Positions 1 to 13,500 of a stretch of DNA of 64,000 nt are shown one piece after another. Position 1 is the first letter of the stretch, and every line of letters begins with the position of its first letter. The position numbers and the translations under genes are program-made. The notes beneath the pieces are model-generated. The model ran no database searches. It was not told the DNA's origin and was given only the letters and a program-made list of their open reading frames with translations. The stretch spans positions 310,001-374,000 of the forward strand of contig JAVTVJ010001185.1 in NCBI GenBank assembly GCA_034509425.1, read 5' to 3'. The DNA is from Eopsaltria australis. Its lineage: Eukaryota > Chordata > Aves > Passeriformes > Petroicidae.

Positions 1-428
1 AATCAAGGTTTATTATAGCATGTAATATATCATGAGTTAAATTGCCAAGATGTAGCAATGGATTAGCCACCACAGTTTTGGCACTAGCTGTGCAAGCAAA
101 TAGGAGAGGTATGGAGCTTTGCTCTGGTGGAGAGCTGGAAGGTATCTGTACTGACTGCTCCTGAAAACAAGCAAGAAACACACACACACAGCAATAGCAC
201 ATAATCTTTAAGGGAACTTAAGAACTTCTGAAAGAGGGAAAGGATTGTAAAAAAGAACAACAAAAAATAAACTATGTACAGAAAACATAACCTGTTAAAA
301 ACAGATTTAGATTTATTACAAAACAGGTGTATGCTATAATAAGAAAATTTCAAAAACATTACAAAATACTTTCAAATAAATCTACAAACCTGAAGCAGAG
401 AAAACACAACCTAAGCTCCCCCACATAC
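1..428 (-). other. DMXL1 intron 24 (partial)
   Basis: Intron sequence downstream of exon 24, continuing past the window edge. Contains a short CA run near 178-190; nothing else recognised. Confidence 0.85.
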
Positions 429-1519
429 CTGCTGAGACTCCTGCAACAGCAGTATTAATTCCATTCTGACTGATGCCAAGCCTCCACCATGTGAGCCGTG
501 AAGTATACAGTAGCTAAGGAACATTCTGAGGAGAGACTGGTATTTCAGAAGCCACTGACGTCTTTTCTGAAAGTCTTCTTTCTGTAGCACAGTTTTCTCC
601 TGGTCAGCTAGGTCTTCAGTGTTTTCATGTAACGTAACTTCCTCTGGCATCCCTCTAACTCCTGAGTGTACCTCTTCTACTTCAACACCATAATCACAGG
701 TCTTCTGAAGAGCTACAACTTCTCTCTCAAGCCACTGGTAAAGCTGATACCGCAACTTTCCACCATCTACTTCATAGCCAGTGGACAGTGTACGAAGCTC
801 TACAGTAAGGATTTTCAGGCACGCTCTAAACTTCAGCTGTGCTGAAATGGTATCTTCTGACGGACTTAAAATATCTTTGTCATCAAGTACACTAAAAGAT
901 TCTGTGTAGCTAGAACTTGTTTCGTGTAATTTTTCCGTTTTCTTCAGAGATTTTAGTTCTTTCATTACCAGGGAAGAATCTTCACTCTCATCATTTTCAT
1001 CACTGTCTGACTGTAGCTGCAATTGTTCATCTGGGAATAGAGCACTAGGCTGGCTCCAGTCAAAGGAAAGAGTGGAACTTGAATGCTTTCCTGATGAACA
1101 ATCTGAAGACGAACCTAGACCATTGAATACTGGCTGTGACCAATCAATACTGGAAGCTTGATCTTTCGTTTGAAACTCTGTAACTGGAGAAGATGGTGAG
1201 AAATCTTTACCAGTATCCACTGAACTAGGGAATTTACAGAATGGCTTTGATCTCTTGACAACTTTGGGCATCTTTGATAACACTTCTAAGGCCAACATAG
1301 GACAACCAGCTTTTAGATGAGCATACGCAGTGGTGAAAAACAGCCGTCTTTCACCTAGGTTGATTTTGTCAGCTAATCCATTTTCTACTGTTAGGCAGAT
1401 GTGTGTGGAAGACGTATCAGAAGAGCCAAAATGACGTCTCAGCAAGAGAGGATGTGTTCTTAGGTAGTTATAGAAGTTAAACACTGCAGGGTTGCAACTT
1501 GATGAGCCATCTTCTTCAT
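429..1519 (-). CDS. DMXL1: DMXL1 exon 24 (residues 1802-2165), last exon in window
   Basis: 1091-bp exon, phase 1 to 0, donor GTATGT at 428-423. It starts by completing Asp and reaches VFNFYNYLRTHPLLLRRHFG. RRLFFTTAYAHLKAGCPMLA follows (about 1859-1878), then a Ser-rich linker with two DWSQP motifs (about 1927 and 1955) and an acidic run near 1972-1984. AQLKFRACLKILTVELRTLS is a conserved helix, and the end is GLASVRMELILLLQESQQ. The next exon is outside the window. Confidence 0.97.
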
Positions 1520-4500
1520 CTGAAAAGATACAGCAGCATCAGAACAATGTACTATTCTGTATGAAATAACTGATTTGCGAAGTCCTAAGCTCATCAGAAG
1601 GCTTTTAGGTCTTAGTATCAATCCTTTGTCTACTTCATACATTCATACTACTGTTTACTTCACTGCACCCTCCTCTGCACCTTTATCATTTGAGTATCTT
1701 GGTGGGGAGGAGATTACCTACCAAAACCAATCAGGGTAGGGCAGCAGGCATGACTTTTTAAATTAAAACAACGGCCATTTCTTTTCCTTGTAGTCAGGCC
1801 AGTTTTACTGAAGTCAAACAAGACCACTTTTCTGTTAATTTTAGATTTCTGAAGTCTCCATCTTTCATCTCTAAATAACAGTACAATGCTGTATCTTACA
1901 GATTTTTACTTAATGTATTTTTTTTAAAAATTGGATTAGTATTTTCTATTTTGTCTACATCTTAAAAGAAATGCAACTCACAATAAAACTAGGAAATCCA
2001 TAACTTTTATACATAATGGTAGCAGTATTACATACAAATGAATGAATCACACAGCAGTGCAACATTTATTCATTCCATTTTCATGTCCACAAGAAAAAAA
2101 ACCCCAAAGAGATATGAGCATCAGCACAGGATGATTCACACAGCTTTCAAAGGGCTCAGGACAGCTGAAATAAACCCTTACTCTGATGTCTTAGGATTTT
2201 AGCTTTTATAATTTACATACATTTGTAATCCTGAAATTCTTTAGTGTACAACTCTAAACTCCATATAGAGTGTTAGCTACTGTTTTCCCATTTTGGTCAG
2301 ACAAAACAATTCTTTTCTAGGCCTGGGAATCAAGGACACCTGACTGACTCAGGCCCTGAGAAAGGTGAACAGAAGTGAGTTGAGGGGGAGCAAACTTGAG
2401 GTAAATGACTTCATTACCTGAAGCTGTAATTGGAAGATCAAGTCCCAGTATGCAAATGGAACAAACTTATAAATGCAACCTATTGTCCATTTTTGGGTGT
2501 AGCCCCTGGGGGGGCTTCGTCTGCCCTAAATGTACCTGAAGGCCCTTCAATAAATATAACTGCTTAATTTTGTCTGGACTCTGTTTTTAGGTAGTCCCAA
2601 GAGGCATCAATTCTCTCCTCTATTAGGAGTTATACAACTGGTGACAGTTAACAGAGACAGCTACATGAAAAAGCACATTCTAGGTAAGAAAACAAGGCAA
2701 GACACCACAAATAAGCAGTGAACTGATCACAAAAGAATTAGCAGCACTTTATTTTACACAGAAAGATGGGACCAAGATAGAAACAACTGAACACTATATT
2801 CCTCATTTGCTCAAAATCATCCTGAGGCATGTAACTTCTACTGAAATCAGTTTCACAAATTAGTTATCCAGTTCCAAGTTTTAAAGCCTTTATTTATTCC
2901 CTTCCCAGTTCTCTCAGTAGCCAGGACTGAAAACAGCAAAATACCAAGGACCTGAAGCATTTAACTTCAATGAAAACACTACCTTTAGGAAATAATACAA
3001 TTAATTCTTAGAAGGCCTATAAAGCCAGCAAGTGAATATAGAAATGAATTGCTCTAGGAGACTCACATGCTGTTTCAGGTAGCACATGGACCTCCTTGTA
3101 CCATTTTAAGTATCAAAATCTTCCTGTTGGCAGACTATTATTGCAGCCAACAGTTGCCAAGGACTAAAAGCTACAAAACACTATGTCTTCCAGGTTCCCC
3201 TATGTAAATGGGCAATCAGAAGTTTCATCTTAGGCTGTGATGGAATCCAATTAATTTAAGAAGTTAATTTGTCTCTTCATCTTTAGACTGCTTCTGGAAA
3301 AACAGCTGCATTACTGCAGGGTCATTTCATTACCCTGATATTCATATGCTTAAAGGACAAAATATGCCTTCATGAGATACAGACTAATAACAATACAGTC
3401 ACTATGTTTGCTATTAAAGTCCACATACATTGCTAGAGCAAGCTATTTACTAACAATGGTGAGGAACTGTGGTGTACCTGGCTTTGTTCATATGACACTT
3501 CAAGAAACTGTGGCTTAAATTAACAAACAGTTAAAACCAACTTAACAGGCGAAATACTTATATTCTTACCTCCTTCATCTTCAACAGAATGTTTAATCAA
3601 AGTGTCAAGAGCCTTGCTATAATCTTCCAAAATCCAGTATGCCATACTTCGCAGAAAAGGGTCACAGTGTATGTTTCCTGAGCTCTCTTTTCCAGTAGAC
3701 ACACTTCCCAAAACTCTCTTCTGTAGTACAGATTTGTAAGTACTAGACACTTCAAACTCTGATTCATAAAGTCTTGATATTACAAGAGCCAACTGAATGT
3801 CATGCAGCTTTTCAAGGCAGACCTAATTAAAAATAAGAATATTCAAATGATCAAACTTTGTAATCTCTCCTTGGTTTAAAATTATTACAGGGCAGGAAGT
3901 GACATAAATCTGCTCAGATTAAAGTAAGCAGGTCTATCAACTCCATAAAATGTGAGCAGGAACTAAGCGGCACAGGTGTAGCTAAGTATTACGGATCCGA
4001 TCTGATTTGCATTTCTTCAGTTCAAGTATGGCATGACAATAGGTCTTTGAAATCAACCAGCTTCAGTAGATCATTGCCAATGTGCACATGCCACCTCTTA
4101 CCTCTTAATTCTGTTTTTTTTACCTACAAAGCTTTACAGAAGAAATCCTTCATTATCACAGAGACTAATTTCCTCACAATTTTGCAATTCAAACAAGACC
4201 CAGGAAAAAAATTTTTGCTTGCTTTCTTTTTGTAAAGGGATTCTAGGAGCTAATCCACATTACTGCCAAAACTCCATGTCTGGAACTTTCTAATGAAAAA
4301 TTATGCTATCTTCATATAGGACTGGGTACACAATCTGAAAGGAAGCCAATCGTAGGTAGGCCCCTTAGTATTATAGCAGAGAAATTACCCATGTCACTTT
4401 TCAGTATCAGTAATATGACAGTTAAAAAGGAATCAGAATGTAAAGATGAAGGTTTTGTATTTGTCATTAACTAGGGGTGGGAAAGCATAAGAAACTTCAG

Positions 4501-7500
4501 GGTCATACTCATGCAAAACGCAAACCACATTCAATATATTTGTACATTTGGGACAATGTTAAATATAAAAGATTTTATTACCTCCACTGCATCTTTTAAG
4601 TGTCCTGCCAACAAGAAAAATGCTGCAGAATGTTCAAAACGTTGTTTGCCAAGCAAAGAAAATGCATTCTTCAACGCTGCTTTACGCCATCTGTCCTCAG
4701 TAAAGTTGTTTCCAAAAAACTGTGTCATTTTAGTATCTTTTTGAGACCTGCATATCAAACATAATTGATTAAAACATTTACTTTTTATTAGATACACTAC
4801 AGTTCTTCATTTCCATAGATGTCAATATAATTTTACAAAGATCTTTCCATTAGGCTACATATTTAAAAATAGCAGAAACTTCAGTAAATACAAAACCTAG
4901 TGGTGTTTTCAATAATCTGATACAGACACAGAAAATCTCATTTTTCTTAAGGTGAGCTCTTATGTGACAATGCAAATTAGTTTTCAAAAGTTTTGCAACA
5001 TTGAATGCTGTATTATGAAACATCAGTTAGAAAGACATAAGTCAGTCTCCTGAATTTAGGGTGAAATTTTTAACAACAAACACTTACGTAAAAGACAGAC
5101 ATGACATTACACACACTACACTGCTAGTCCTCAAAAGTAGATCAGAATTAAGCAGTAACTGCAATTACAGGAGATTTTAGACTAAAACTTGCAGCATCTA
5201 CCTTCAGAAACAGCAGCCAAACTCCTTGAGTAAATGTAAGAAGGTTAGAAACTACTCATTCAATGTAATGACTAGTATAGAAATCAAATCTCAGCTTTCA
5301 GTGGTAATATTTGTGCTTCCTTTGGATTACCGTTTAACTTTTCCCCCAACATTATACTAGTCAGTGTGAAATTCCATATAAGAGCTCGAATACCTGTATA
5401 ATCCCCAGATAACAGCCTTCTTCTTCATCGCAAGGTAAAAAATGGCAGCGTCAAGTGGATCGTTATTTCGCTGGAAAGCTGCTTTAGCCACCTGAGAAGA
5501 CAGTTCAAAAGCGAAAAAGCAACCACAATTTAAATTCATCTTAAATGAGATTCTTGTTGGCATCCCATACCCCACAGTGCCCTGAAGCTCTCTTTAATAC
5601 AAGATCCCTCCTCTCAGAATGAGTCTGATGTGAGCACATATGAAGATAAAACAGCCCCTTTGATATCACTTAGCTCATGCTCTTCCAGTTCTAGAAGCCT
5701 TTTTGCAGATCAAATGGGAATACCTGTATCTGAAATCAGTTTCTAAAATCATAACAAAATTAATTTACTAGTTGCTCTGGTAATCAAAGGACAGATTGAG
5801 TCTTGAAAAACAGGCTGGGACCAGTGACAACAGGAGAAAAATTGTTTACAGATTACTTTTGGAGGTTGGAAAGAAAAAAGGATAAGTGTCAGCAAGAATA
5901 GCCTAAGTCCCATGTAAGATAACCTTAAACTCAGGCGCAGAATACCTGGAATATTTTAATGCAAGGCAGTTAAGTCTCATAAAGTGATGATTAACTACTG
6001 AAGATTTAAAAATAAAGTAGAGACATGCAGTTTCTAGCTCAACGCATTTGGCTTTTCCAAGAGCTTAAAACAAGGGATTATGAGGTTATGCTTATTGCCA
6101 TATCCATGATCATTAAAATATTTAATATAAAAAAACCCATCAAAAACCCTCAAACAAAAAAACCCACCAAGCCAAAAAAAAAAAAAAAAATGGAAGGATT
6201 GCTTATCATGGAAAATAATCCATTTGCAAGACAGATGCGCATATAACACCTAAGTTGTTCCCAGATCTGATAGGTTTCTAAGAAGAACCTTTTCCCACAG
6301 CTTGTTTCTCAATTTGATTATAAAAACAACTATGTGCTCCATCAGTATCTGAAGCATCCACAATAAGCACTGTAAAATATTACCTTTAAGAGGGAGTATG
6401 TAAGAGCAAAAAATGTACTTCACACTAGAATTTGAAGTCTAAAGTACTAAAAAAAATTAGTTAAATACAGAAATTCATATTCATACAGAAAAGTATACAT
6501 ACAAGAAAATACAGCATGAAACATTCAGAAAAATTTCATCATCTAAAAACTTAAAACTACATAAATAGAATGTAAACACCAGAGAACAGCTGTTTGGAAA
6601 GATTTTGGTAACTTTCCTTCCTTTTTTATAGAATGCTATGTTTACCTTTTCTATGCATTTCCGCAGGCTGTGGATGTTTCGAACCCACCATCCCACACCC
6701 ATAGCTCTGAGCTCTGACCACATTGGATCTCCCTTCTGCACTGCAGGGAGCATGCTCAGGAGTTCTTCCTCTGCTACGGAATGGAATGCCCAGGCAAAGT
6801 GACTTGTAGATAAGCCTACATAATAAACATTAAAAAAAAATATGAAATTCAGAAGACATTAATTAAAAAATGGTCCAGAATCTGAAGACAAGGGTATGGG
6901 AAGGGGAGGAGGGAAGAAGGTCAAACTACTTGTTTTGGATTTTTAAGTGCATTGCTGATGAAGCAATAGAAATTTTAAAGTATTTGCTAGCATTGGATAT
7001 CAAGTATCACAGAAAAATCATACAGCTGGGAACAACTGTTCATTTGCAAACTCCTTAGGTAAGTTTGCAAAGAACAGAGTTTCTCTATGAAGCTCAAATA
7101 TATGGATAGTAAGTGGCATTAAGATTAGCCATTATAGGAAGTGCAGTGTATTGATTAAATTTTTTATAGTTTTGAAAGGTAGGTTCACTATTTTGACTTG
7201 GATTACAAAATGCACAAGTTTCAGATAATCAGAACAAAAAACACATTTGGGGATAGCAATACAAAAGAAAACTTGAAATAAAAAAATCTCATGAAGAAGA
7301 CAGCAATTACTAAGCAGCAACATAGCTGGCTATGGATAACTGCAACGGTAGTGCGGGCCAGATGCTTCTGCATGTGCCCCAGAGATACTTCTCACTCTCA
7401 CCAGTTTCTGAGCTCACCAGAAGCAGAAGTATATAAACTAAAATTACTCCATCAGAAAGCTAACTCTGCAATACTCTGCTGTGGCAGTCCTGGCAAATTC

Positions 7501-10500
7501 CAACTTCTGATTCAGCTGAGGGGTGACAAGCCATGCAACTGAAAATGCCATCAACTGTCATGATGGCTAAAGGAGTAATCACAGCCAGTCCTTTAGATCT
7601 GATTATGACTAATCAAATCCATCTCGTTCTGTCATCTGCAATATCAGGATGGAACTAGTTAAATTATACAAAAAACCTCCCTATATGAAGTAGTTGACTG
7701 TATAATTACAGTAAACATATAGAAATATTTAAAGTCTGAGTAGTAAATTTTTTTTCCAAGTATGTACCATATCCCTACATAAATATGTACTGTTTCCTAC
7801 TACATTATTCCTACAGAAAGTTATTGGAACAACATGGTACTAGAAAGCCATTTAATTTGGGGAAACGGAAACACTCCCTGCCAACTAAAAACTTGTTAGA
7901 AAAAAATCACTCCAGTTCCAAGACCTTTACCAAAAACAAAACAAGATATTTTCTGCGACTGCGTTCATTCATATTGGACAATATTTTCTTAAAAAACCCA
8001 GTAATGAAATCACTGATTCTGCAGAGGCACATCAACAGCACACCAGTCATGGGAGCATCTACATCACTAAAGCTCAGCTCATCTAAGAAAACACATCAGT
8101 TACCTTGGTGTAGCAGCTGGGCTCGATGCACAGGAGGAAGTGCTGTTGTCAGAAATGTGTGAAGCCGAACAGCCAATAAAAATTTTAAACCACACTCATC
8201 AAGAGTTTCTCCACCTGGAAATAAATATTTTTACACACACTTTACAGCAATTACTCCAAGTAAGTACTGTGTGTCTTAATAGAAGAAATAGAATTTTGTG
8301 ACTACTAACACTTTAAATTTGTAAATGATCGCTTAATTCATAATTCTTCCCGTCAAGAAAAGAGATAGAAGATTTCAGATATAAAAACTTATGAAGTTAT
8401 TTGTTCTATTTAATGCAAGAAACAGAAAAAGTGTTATATATTAAAAAAATCAAAACAAACTATTTCTCAATTTCTCTACATAGAATAACAAATGCCATTA
8501 AGAGAGCTGTCCCTTTAAAAGTGAATTCAAAATACTTATAGTATGGGGACTGATGGACTCACAGTGGCATTACCAGGTAGCAAAAGAAAATTTGATTTTT
8601 GTTAAACCATTAGGTCCTGCAACTCTAGTTAAACAGTAAATACTGTGATGGTACAATTATACTATAAAATGAAGGTGCATCATCATCTTATAAGCCCCAA
8701 AACTTGCAAAATAGGAAAAAATCCCAGGAAAGGTTGTGAAACACATTAGCATATTTAACTTGGAACATATTTAACTTGGAAGAGACTACTTACCCTGACT
8801 TCTGTCTCTACTTTCTCCAATGTCAGTGCTGGTAGTAGCAATTGTATCTGCCAAGGCCATCAATGACATTTGCTCCATTCTAGTCAGACCTGGCAGGCTT
8901 GAATGAAGCAAGTGACGAGAAAGAACTTGAGCATGTTCTGGTCCGAAGTAAGTTGGGCTGTATTGAGAAAGATCGATGACTTTTGGTTTTGAACTGTCCT
9001 CATCTGCCTCAAATGTGACAAGGTCATCTGTACTTATAACAGTATTTTGAAAGAGATTTTCATAACTGTCATTGGGCACATCCTTTTTATTTTTACTATT
9101 CTGATTACTGGACTTCTCTGAACAGGAATAAGATGAATCATCATCCGCAGCAAGCAGAGCATACAGAGGCAATGGTGGAACAGAGTCTATTTCAACATAG
9201 TCTGTAGTCTCTGTTTTGCTGAATGTTTTGGGATCTCTTGCAGTACTTCCACTAGCACTGATCGTCAGAGATCTGAGCCTCTTGTCATGATTAGGCTCAG
9301 ATTCATTTATAGCAACAACTTCACCAGCAATGCACTTCACCAAATGGGAAAGAATGGCTTTTGCTCTGCGTACTTTACCAAGATCCATGAGTTCCAACAG
9401 TTGATATGGATGGTACTGAGGTAAAGTTGGAGATAATGTATGAGCTGCTTCGAAGAGACCAGAATCTTCCATTTCCATAGACAGATCACAGGCAGACCTT
9501 TTCCCACTAAGTTTCTGTGCAAGGCTGGTCATAGATCTGGTCAAGGTTCTCTTTGGTGGATGCAGACCTGAGGCAGCTGACTGGCTTTGTTTCATTAAGC
9601 TAGTTATGCACGGCATACTTCCACTGTAGGAATCTGTACTAACTAGTTCCTGCTTGGAAGGAGACTGCCACTGGGAATAAACATGCATTTCACAATCCAT
9701 CCCAACTACAAGAATGCCATCACGCACCCAAGACAAGGATACAGGAAAAGGAGGTGACCCCTCCACAGATGAAACCAAGTCAACACAACGCAGCAAAACA
9801 AACCCAGAAAGGGCTGCAGCCTTAAGACTACCACTTTGGGAGATTGTTACAATCTCATTACCATTTTGTTCTTGCCTCTTCCCAGACAGCTGACCAAACA
9901 TATAAAGTTTTGATCCAATTCCCACTGTCAGAATATGTGAACCATCTTCCCTAGACATCCAATCTAAGTGTACCAAGTGCTTAGTCTTGGGTATAATACT
10001 CCCACCATGACACAGAGAAGTATCTTGTAGGTTATCTGCCACTAAATTGCTATCAACACTAACACCAGAGTCCACTATGGTGCCTATCTCATCTAAATTA
10101 AGAGTCTGTTCTAAAATCCAAGAAGATCCCCCTGTAGATTCACATTCAAAAATACTAACATGCATCACAAAATCTTGAGAAACATGGCTGCTTTTAGATG
10201 CTGCCTGCTTGTACGCAACTGCTAATCTATTTGTGTGGGCACAGCTGACTTCAGTTGGCCTCCCTGGAACATTAATAGCACTACTACTAGGAAGTCCATC
10301 CTCAATCAGTAATGGCCATTCTTCCCATACATATTCAACATCACTCTGTGTGCCATAGTCTGGCATGGAAGAAGCTGATGATTCAGTGACAACCCTGCAT
10401 CTCCAGAATCGAACTTTTCCATCAGAGCAGGAAGTAGCCAGCAGATAAGGTGCACGACAAACAGGATATATGGAAGAAGAACTGAGATGTCCTAAAATAA

Positions 10501-13500
10501 AATAAAATACACTTTTACTGGAGGAAATACCAAAAAGCAAAACCAGCAACATTTTTATTCAGTCACCATTCTATTACTCCAAATTAAAAAAGTATTACTG
10601 CTTACTCACAAAGAGGTCATTTACAGGGCCTCACAAAGGAGACAATCTGTCAAAAGTATAATTAAACCGTTTTACCCTTTGATTGCATTTTGTGCTCTAG
10701 AGAGGAGTCAAATGATATTATTTAAACATTAATATTAATAGATATTCTCTTCTGCCAAACAAACATTTCTCAATTGAAAGATCTAACATTCTGTATTTTT
10801 GAAAGACTACTGATGAAAACCTTAACATTTAAGTACAGATCCCACAAAAAATTTCATGAATGACTGCAAAACAAAACTTGTGTTTCTACTGTTCTATTTA
10901 TTGCAAGAATGTGGAATACAGTAAATATTATACCTTAAATAAGAGCTTTATTTTAGTGTTAGTTCCAGGATTGACATATTAAGTCAGGGAAGTACATTTT
11001 AGCAAACCTTTTGGATTCACCTACACATATTCAATTCTAACAACAAATCCAAAACTTACTATGACTTTGTCTCTATTTTAAGACCAAAACCAGAAAGGCA
11101 GAGATTCTTTATTTTACTCTTTTAAAAGAGATCACAAACCTGCTGATGGCTTTACACTTATTATCTCTACTCCTTCTGGCATACTCAGCTCTTGACTATA
11201 CACCATTTTGGAAGACAGAGTAAGCCTGCTGGTGCTCTGAAGGTTTGCTCTACAGGCCTGATACTTTTGACTGAAAGGTGATTGGATCTTCTCTGGATCT
11301 GGTGAAAAATATGATTCTTCTGCTTGTGTTGCTTCTTCAGGTAGATTTGAACCTATCTTTTCATCTAAAAAAAAGTTAGCATTTTTAATTTTAAAAGATC
11401 AAAGATTTCTTTAAAAGTAAAAAGTAATTTTACTCACCTTAATAGCTCCAAAAGAGACAGACAAAATCTGACTTAAAATTTTACATTCATTTTAATGAAA
11501 TACATTCTCATACCCAGATTTAAAGAGAAATGCTACAACATCTCACATTAAATACTTCTGAGATTCTAGAACTGTTGAGAAATTATAAAACAATCAAAGT
11601 ATAACCAAAAAGACCAAAACTGCAGTCAAAAAGGTATGCATGTGGCTATCCACTGAAAATAAGGTTTCACTAAGCACAGAAAATCTGCAGCTAGAGAAAA
11701 TTAAGACCTTCATGTCTTAGCTTACAAACTGGGACAAGTTATTTTTCAGAAAAGTTTTAATAACAGCTAATTTATTCCTCAAAACATAGGCTCACAGAGA
11801 ATATGTGATATGAATGCTTCCCTTTTTTAATAAAACTCAACAGCTGAAGTATGAAACTGATGAAAATGGAATATGAAAATTTACAACAGATTTGCTGAAA
11901 AGCCTTATCAGTAATTTTCTCATCACATAAGAGCATCAGAAAATTTAGATCTTTATTATTCTCGCTAACTTATAAACTAATAGCAAGAATACTTTTTCCC
12001 TCATTTGAAACCAACAGTAAAAAATACTAAGTTAGTTTAAATGAAACGTGCATTATAACAGATTCTTCTGGTAAGTGGGGAATATCAGATTTGTTTTCTT
12101 AAAATCTTTAAATGCTAACAGAAAACTACCAAAGTATATCTCACCTTTATTTAAAACATTAGAGTTTCAGAGGTAGTCTGGTAGTTTGAAAAAGAATCAG
12201 CAGATTTCAGAACATCAAAATTGTTTACAATTGTAATGGCATCAGTGATGCTTAGGCGCTTCAGACTACGGTCCAATTTAAAATGTATGTATAAACTCAA
12301 AAATTGCAGAACAAAAACTTCCAAAAAGCAAAACATCTTAACTGTTAGACTGTATTAAAGCCAGTTAAACATATCTGGCCTCAGAACACACAAAAAATAC
12401 CAAACTCCGGGCTCAGACAGAACTGAAGAGTTTCAGCAATCAGATTAAGTAATCAAGAAAGAATGGTTGTGATAAAATCTTGTAATCAACTGCAGAATCT
12501 TTTCAAGAAGATGAAATCCAATTTAGATTACACTGAACAGCAGATATTCACTAGACTGTGACTTTTTTAAAAAGAAAAGTGCAAGAAAGAGGGCTTACCT
12601 ATCGAGACAGGAATTGACTTCAGATGTAAATGCCACATATGTAGTAACGAATAGTTTTGTGTATACTCTATCACTATTAAGTAGAATTTTTCAGAGAAGC
12701 CATTCTGCTGGTTTCCTGATGAAATTGAGAACAGAAAGATCATAGGTGTTATTCACCTGAAAGGAGAATTAAATTTTGCTGGCTAGCAAATAATCACATT
12801 AAGTTAACATGAACTAATACTGAAATGCAATGGTCTGACTATATCTGTTATCATTAGATTGCTCAGTTTTTTACCACAATCAACAAACACTACAAGTACA
12901 GGTACACTCATGTAAGAACTGCCTATGTTTTCTTTCAGAGATGACAACGTATTAGCCTGACTTTGCTATGTTTAAAGTTGAATCCCATAATGTATCATCA
13001 GTACAGTAATAGTCTAGAACAGAGGAGATACAATGTTTCTTCCTAAGAATTTACTTGCTCTAGTTTTCATACAAAGAGAAGATGATGTGAGTTGTACTAT
13101 CAATAGGTGCCCATTTCTGGAGGCATTCTCTTCCCTTCCTATCGAAGTCAACCCGCTAGGACCAAGAAGAAATAGTTAATTTAGGGATTCTTTTTGTCTC
13201 CATGATTCCTCTGGCCCTTTAGGTGCATGTATACTTAAAAATTTTCAAGAATAAGCTGTATTTTCCCTGTGCTTTTCACACTGCAGTGACTATGGTACCA
13301 TAGAAAAATGTAAGTGGATTTGTTCTTTTTAAAAACAACGTAACTACCTTCATGCATTATTAAAGAGGAAAGAAGAAAGCACTAGAAAATACTTTCAAAT
13401 TAGAATGCAGGCAAATGATACAGTTCTAATTTAACAGTTTTTCAAAGGGTTCATGTAGCCCAATTCCTTACATGGATGGCATGCAGCAATCTACAGAGAC

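Noticed and set aside
7785..8162. 125-codon plus-strand open frame
   Set aside because: It overlaps DMXL1 exon 19 on the other strand and has low-complexity basic composition; a shadow plus intron DNA.
12151..12336. Minus-strand open frame next to an AAG|GTGAGA donor, possible extra exon between exons 16 and 17
   Set aside because: An in-frame TAA lies just before the donor, and exons 16 and 17 already join in phase with conserved DE-K/R-I sequence across the junction.
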